64,000 bases of DNA, taken from NCBI GenBank assembly GCA_945643635.1, contig CALZFC010000001.1, positions 539,001-603,000 of the forward strand, written 5' to 3'. A program made the translations under genes and the position numbers. Position 1 is the first letter of the stretch. Every line of letters begins with the position of its first letter. Shown piece by piece: positions 59,376 through 64,000 of this stretch. Source of the DNA: Allodiplogaster sudhausi. Taxonomy: Eukaryota; Nematoda; Chromadorea; Rhabditida; Diplogasteridae. Below the pieces are notes generated by a model. That model saw nothing but the letters and a program-made list of their open reading frames with translations. It did not search any database and was not told where the DNA came from.

Positions 59376-59830
59376 TTATTGCATTTTCAAAATTGGATTT
59401 TTTGAAAATAAATTCGACGCGGAATAAAACGGTTTCACGGCCGGGAAGGAGCCAGTTGGTTCGGCGAGCACAACGAATAGGCGTTTTCCCAAATGGCCAT
59501 CGGCGAAGATAGTGGGAAGGACGGTACATGAGTGCGTCGTTGATGCCACTGACTGGACTACTCACTCTATCTTCTTCTCGCCTTTAAATGCCAACGTGCG
59601 CGGTTGTGTCAGTTCCTTCACGAAGCCACTTTGGTCCGCATTGCATATGGCGTTGAGTGGATAGGGTCGCGTTTTCTCTTTGAACTCCTTTCTAAAGTCG
59701 TCTGCCTTTTGGATGAGCCCTGGACTGTCGTTGATGATCCTCTTCGTCGTGAACCGAGTAATCCGCCGCCCGACTATTCCATTGGACTTCTTCCACCGAG
59801 ACACCCACGATGGCGACGCCAGAAATGGAC
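59376..59830 (-). pseudogene. Tc5/pogo-type transposase relic
   Basis: Seen: SRWKKSNGIVGRRITRF (end of the DNA-binding part), then AICNADQSGFVKELTQPRTL (first catalytic Asp block) and KGEKKIE. A TGA at 59562-59564 interrupts it. The same frame continues VVQSVASTTHSCTVLPTIFA, DGHLGKRLFVVLAEPTGSFP and FYSASNLFSKNPILKMQ to a TAA at 59376. The last residues are encoded by the left inverted terminal repeat, so the rest of the catalytic domain is missing: an internally deleted copy. Confidence 0.75.
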
Positions 59831-60129
59831 AATCCTCGAAGTCAAATTAATCACGGGCAAGCTTCCGAGCGAACATAGCAATGTCCTCGTCATGGATTGA
59901 TACGCCTGTCAGATAAATTATAATACAAAGAAGTCTGTTTAAAATGATTAATTTTGTACCATTCTCAAACTTTTGCTGCACTACTTCAAGAAGGCAGTAG
60001 GCCAAGGATTACTCCCGGACGATGATCCATCGATATAAAAGAAAAACCAAGTTATTTAAACAAACGAAAATGTTGAAAAAAACAGGCTTTCACAATATAT
60101 AAAAATGAAAGTGGAAATGATGAAAGTGA

Positions 60130-60205
60130 TAGCCATGTACATACATGTACATGTACATACATGTACATGTACACACACGTACATGTACGTGTATGTACAT
60201 GTGCT
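60130..60205. repeat. TACATG microsatellite
   Basis: Imperfect (GTACATACAT) and GTACATG units, alternating purine-pyrimidine. Confidence 0.9.
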
Positions 60206-60296
60206 AATAATGATGCTGTTTTGTTGATTGTATTCCACTTTGTTAAATAAAGATTGAATAAAAGAGAAGATAACATTTAAAAAAGTAAGCAAAAAA

Positions 60297-60376
60297 GATG
60301 AGTCGAAGAGAAATCGAACTCACGACAAAACGTTTTCAGTCAGACGCCTTATCCAATGCGCCATAAGACCACGTTT
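60297..60376 (-). pseudogene. tRNA-like segment inside the Tc5-like element
   Basis: The minus strand reads TGGCGCATTGGATAAGGCGT (A-box region, D-arm) and GAGTTCGATTT (B-box). The anticodon stem does not pair and the acceptor ends do not match. A tRNA pseudogene or SINE head. Confidence 0.6.
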
Positions 60377-60582
60377 TATAGCTTCTTGCACGATTTATAT
60401 GTAGACCACTCTCTGCTGGTGAAAATTTATTTTCAAAAAATCCAATTTTGAAAATGCAATAAAAAATTGTGTTATGGATGGCAGCAGCTAATTTTTATAC
60501 TCCGTCGCACCAAATTTCAAGGACTTTCATTTGAGATATAAATTGTATTTTTTCGAGTGTAGGGTTTCTGACCATTCCCTGG

Positions 60583-60865
60583 TGAGATGATCTGGAGTGG
60601 AAACACACCCACGTGCAGTGCTTTTCACTTTTCTCACATTATTCTCATTATCTGGCTTGAAAAGCCCTGCGACTAAACTCATAATAAATATTTAATTTTG
60701 TCAAAATCACAATGGTATATCACAAAAGCTTCTAAAAGGAGTGGAATGTTAAACTGGGAGGCCTTTTCTGTTCGTACGGTTCGATTCACGCTAGTCCTCA
60801 CGGCTCTGACGGTCTACACTCAATACACCGTATCCGTATTCGAATGGTAGCAACAAAAGGAAGGA
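60583..60865. other. Short intergenic stretch
   Basis: Unique sequence, no feature seen. Confidence 0.4.
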
Positions 60866-60866
60866 A

Positions 60867-60897
<31 letters not shown>

Positions 60898-61073
60898 GAA
60901 AGAGAAAGAGAGAGAGAAAGAGCGAGAGAGAGAGAGCGAGAGAGAGAGCGAGAGAAAGAGCGAGAGAGAGAGAGAGAGAGAAAGAGCGAGAGAGAGAAAG
61001 AGCGAGAGAGAGAGAAAGAGCGAGAGAGAGAGAAAGAGCGAGAGAGAGAGAAAGAGCGAGAGAGAGAGAGAGT
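60866..61073. repeat. GA microsatellite with GAGC units
   Basis: (GA)n interrupted by AAAG and regular GAGCGAGAGAGAGAAA units of about 18 bp between 60950 and 61060. The long Arg/Glu frame through it is an artefact. Confidence 0.9.
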
Positions 61074-61595
61074 GGATGACACGAGCACGTCTCGGGAGGA
61101 ACGCTAGCCGATCAAGTGTCTCTCATCTACTACGCCGCCACAGCAGGCACAATTTCATCTGGGAAGCTTGAACACATTTGAGGTATCAGATAGTGAGGAG
61201 GTAATCAGAAACTTGAACGGATATGCACGAGTGTATGTCCATTTTTCTCTTGCCTCTCTCTCTCTCGCTCTCTCTCTTTCTCTCTCCCCTCTAACCATGT
61301 ACTGCCTTCCCTTTCCTCTACTTTACAGTAGTTAGTAACCAACTTCATCAATTAATTGAACCTACTGTTCCTATCATTACTGAATTGCTGCAAAGACATT
61401 TAGAGACACTTTCTATGAGACTTTATCGCGATTTCGGTTTATGGATTAAAACAAATTTCGATTTCGTATCACATATCTTCTTTAAAAAAAACCAAAGAGA
61501 AATAAGCCGTACAATAAATAACCGATGTACAATTCTAACAGTTTAAATAGGAAAGGCGCAGATATTGAATATAAATCGTTCTTTTGGTGATGGTG
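61074..61595. other. Intergenic, no gene seen
   Basis: Short (CT)n at 61254-61290. The rest is unique AT-rich sequence. Confidence 0.5.
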
Positions 61596-61599
61596 ACAG

Positions 61600-61645
61600 A
61601 GTGAGAGAGAAAGAGAGAGAGAAGAGATAGAGGAAGAAAGAGACG

Positions 61646-61701
<56 letters not shown>

Positions 61702-61717
61702 AAGTGAAAGAGAAAGT

Positions 61718-61776
<59 letters not shown>

Positions 61777-61830
61777 TGAAAGAGAGAGAGAGAGCGAGAG
61801 AGAGAGAGAGAGAGAAAAAGAGAGAGAGAA

Positions 61831-61867
<37 letters not shown>

Positions 61868-61868
61868 G
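61600..61868. repeat. GA microsatellite
   Basis: About 270 bases of (GA)n with GAAAGTGAAAGAG interruptions. Confidence 0.95.
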
Positions 61869-62250
61869 CAAGGCTTCTGTACAGGACTTAGAGCAAGCCA
61901 GTTATCGTTGGAAAGGAAATCATTTGTTAAAACATACTACCAAGACAGTGAGTAGCGAAGATTTAAAAAGAAAAGCGAAAAAAAAGGATATGAAGTACAG
62001 GGGAGCACCTTTGCTAAACTTCTGTGCGATTTTTGCGAGTCAAAAAAAACTCTTTAAAGGCATGTATGTAACCAGCGAAAAAGGAACAAAGCTCTCCGGA
62101 AATATCTCTCAATAATGGTTTGCATTATACAGACAGAAATGGAGGATATAAATAAATATATGATAATAGCGCTCGAAAAGAAAATGAGCCAATTGTTTTC
62201 GCGCCAAAAAAAGTTTGGCGCCAAATTCAAATTTTGAAGAATCGAGCTCC
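61869..62250. other. Downstream of the syntaxin gene, no gene seen
   Basis: A 63-codon frame at 61924-62115 lacks any motif. This stretch includes the likely 3' UTR of the syntaxin gene. Confidence 0.4.
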
Positions 62251-62253
62251 GTT

Positions 62254-63670
62254 TTATTTTTTCACCCAAAAGTAGAGCGTCACTCCAACAATTCCGGCAA
62301 GGATGAGCAGGAAGATGCAGAACATGAGCTGAAAGGAGCGGAGGAAATAAAATAAAATAAAATAAAGAAGACCATTATTTAGTATTAAAATAAAGAAAAA
62401 TATTCAGGAGAATAAAAATATTGCATATTTTATTTTCAAAATTTGCAGTAATTAAAGTAATTAAATAGATTTTTCAAACTTTTATTATTTGCGAAAAGTA
62501 AATAATATAAAAAAGAATTATAAAATAATTTAAAAAAATATATATATATCGTAGAAAAGTAGCATTAAATAATAATAGACAGACCAAAGCAAATAAAAAT
62601 TTTTTTTTGTAGTTTGGAGAAGAATCTCTAAATTGGTAAGATAAAAACAAATGTACCTTCTTTTCCCGTGCCTTCGTTTGGTAGTAAACTGCTTGGCGTA
62701 GCTGAGTAGCTCCCTCAAGAAGAGCGAAAGTTATTTTGAATAAAAAAATAGCTATATTTTATTATTTCCAGAATATTACCACACTGTATGAGTACTTCAA
62801 CCTTTTTTCTTCATTTATCTCCCATTCTCAACTCACTCTAACGCCTTTTTAGTTCTCTCTCTCTCTCTCTCTCTACATCGCTCTCTATTTCCATCCATCG
62901 CGCACTTTCTATTCTCTTCCCCTTATTATCTCATTCCCTCCCCCATCTATTCTCCTTCTCTCTCTCTCTCCCTCTCTCTCTCTCTCTCTGTCTCTCCTCT
63001 CTCTTCCTCACCGTCTCCACATGAACATGTGCTCTCTCGACGTTCTCCTCAATGGAGTCGACCATATCTCCCTGCTCATGGACAATCGATGCGAGATCCG
63101 AGAAGATCGAATTGACATCTTGAATGTCTTGCTCGAGTTGGGCGAGATTCTGTAAAAATAACAAATAAAATAAAAATAAAATAATTTAATAATAATAATA
63201 ATTTTAAAAAGTAATAATAACGAACAAACAAAACAAATAATATAAAGAAAAAAACAACTTAAAAAATATCACTTAATACTAGATAAAACTGTCAATTATC
63301 TAGAAAAACTAGGCGATCTGAATAGTCTCTATATTAACCACATGACAGGCGCTTCTAAATTGTGAGTATAGAAAGTTTAAAAAAATGGATGTACCGTACC
63401 TATTTACGCGATCAGTCTATTATAGACTCGCGAGTACAATTGATATTATCTATGACCTTTCCTTTCAGGAATCTCTCTTCCATCGTATTCCCTGAGCTAT
63501 CTACAGTATCCTTCTCTGCTTTCCGCTCAGGACCTCACCTGCTGTCTCTCCTTGTACTCCTCGATATGCTGCCTCTGCTGCTGCTGCTGCATTTGCAGTC
63601 CAATTCCATAGTCCTCTGCCTGGCGCTGCCGCCTCGACTCCTCTTCGTCGAGTTGCTGTTGAAGCTTTGC
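62254..63670 (-). CDS. Syntaxin-7/Pep12-type Qa-SNARE, 3' part of gene (four exons in window)
   Basis: Qa-SNARE of the endosomal type, which drives fusion of endosome and lysosome membranes. Exons: 63539-63670, 63012-63149, 62657-62713 and 62254-62328; all junctions are phase 0. Exon one here is the linker ([20 protein letters not shown], a Gln run, [10 protein letters not shown]). Exon two is the SNARE motif [19 protein letters not shown] then [13 protein letters not shown], with the zero-layer Gln in HEQGD. Then [19 protein letters not shown], the membrane anchor [20 protein letters not shown] and WVKK at the end. The N-terminal Habc domain lies beyond the window edge. No lesion is seen; this is probably a working host gene. 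CT tracts fill the introns. Confidence 0.9.
62845..63005. repeat. CT microsatellites in a syntaxin intron
   Basis: (CT)n at 62855-62873 and 62957-63003 between exons 62657-62713 and 63012-63149. Confidence 0.9.
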
Positions 63671-63687
63671 CTGAAAATTTCCTTCTT

Positions 63688-63900
63688 GATCTCTCTCTCT
63701 CTCTCTCATCTCTTCTCTCTCTATCTCATCTCTTCTCTCTCTATCTCTCTCTCATCTCTTCTCTCTCTATCTCATCTCTTCTCTCTCTATCTCTCTCTCA
63801 TCTCTTTCTCTATCTCTCATCTCTTCTCTCTGTCTCTCTTCTCCCTCTTTCTCTTTTCTCTCACTCTCCCTTTCCATTACCTTTCTCGCTTTCTCCTCCA
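63688..63900. repeat. CT-rich minisatellite
   Basis: Units CTCATCTCTTCTCTCTCTAT repeated about seven times. It lies in the syntaxin intron upstream of exon 63539-63670. A G-run follows at 63957-63966. Confidence 0.9.
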
Positions 63901-64000
63901 CTCTAGGTATTTTCCGTTTATTTATTTTACATTTTCGTGATTAAATTAAATCCGGGAGGGGGGGGGGACCAAAAATGGCGGGAAATTTAAAAAAAATGAC

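Larger units (their letters stand above)
59256..60582. mobile_element. Tc5-like element, 1.33 kb
   Basis: TGA on both sides (TNA-type target), ends CCAGGGAATGGTCAGAAACC and complement, arms of about 163 bp (59256-59418 and 60420-60582). Tc5 of C. elegans has a TNA target and CAAGGGAAGG ends, so the type fits. It contains a broken transposase, a (TACATG)n run and a tRNA-like segment. Confidence 0.8.

Noticed and set aside
60297..60376. Functional tRNA gene
   Set aside because: A- and B-box are present but the anticodon and acceptor stems do not pair; it lies inside a transposon.

Overview
This is a repeat-rich animal genomic window, most likely from a nematode. The nematode case rests on several points. 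A secreted protein has the arrangement of nematode C6-domain proteins. A vps-4 fragment reads closest, from memory, to nematode VPS-4. There is a small cluster of MATH-only genes. Tc5-like and Tc1-like elements carry the expected TIR and target-site signatures. Introns are short, with (t)ttcag acceptors. The genus cannot be told from the sequence. There is no bacterial gene organisation, no rRNA and no CRISPR.

Layout. 0-3.7 kb: CT-rich satellite, a tRNA-like relic and a small two-exon GRF-type zinc-finger gene (minus strand). 3.7-6.2 kb: a decayed Polinton/adintovirus-like element (ATPase, two core-type small proteins, integrase); its ATPase is split by a TTAA-flanked MITE. 6.2-13.6 kb: a complete six-exon secreted mucin/C6-like gene (minus) and a truncated second copy, sharing a nearly identical 1.1 kb block. 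14-17.5 kb: a 1.7 kb foldback element at a TTAA site, abutting a truncated vps-4 fragment (minus). 18-29 kb: almost entirely foldback elements, TTAA MITEs, a Harbinger transposase scrap and minisatellites. 29.8-37.7 kb: one intact MATH gene and two MATH pseudogenes (all minus), with a degenerate Ty3/Gypsy retrotransposon between them. 38-41.6 kb: a 67-bp tandem repeat and a 2.56 kb Tc1-like foldback. 41.6-45.6 kb: a PIF/Harbinger transposon with an apparently intact DDE nuclease (plus) and a convergent, many-exon Myb/SANT-like partner (minus). 46-50.5 kb: two more foldbacks. 50.7-52.5 kb: an acidic, coiled-coil multi-exon gene (minus). 53-54.8 kb: another TTAA foldback. 55.4-59.1 kb: a broken unknown gene and a Pro/Ser-rich coding-like stretch. 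59.3-60.6 kb: a Tc5-like element with a transposase relic. 62.2-63.7 kb: the 3' half of a syntaxin-7/Pep12-type SNARE gene (minus) that runs off the window.

The host genes (GRF protein, C6-like protein, MATH protein, acidic coiled-coil protein, syntaxin) look unrelated in function and do not form an operon. The region is dominated by DNA transposons. At least three superfamily types are visible by target site and TIR: TTAA (piggyBac-like), TA with CAGT termini (Tc1/mariner-like) and TNA with CCAGGGAA termini (Tc5-like). PIF/Harbinger is identified by its proteins. Several elements sit end to end sharing a single TTAA, and several genes (viral-type ATPase, vps-4, Gypsy RT) are cut exactly at or next to these insertions. 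Coordinates of exons were set by hand from splice consensus and reading-frame phase.
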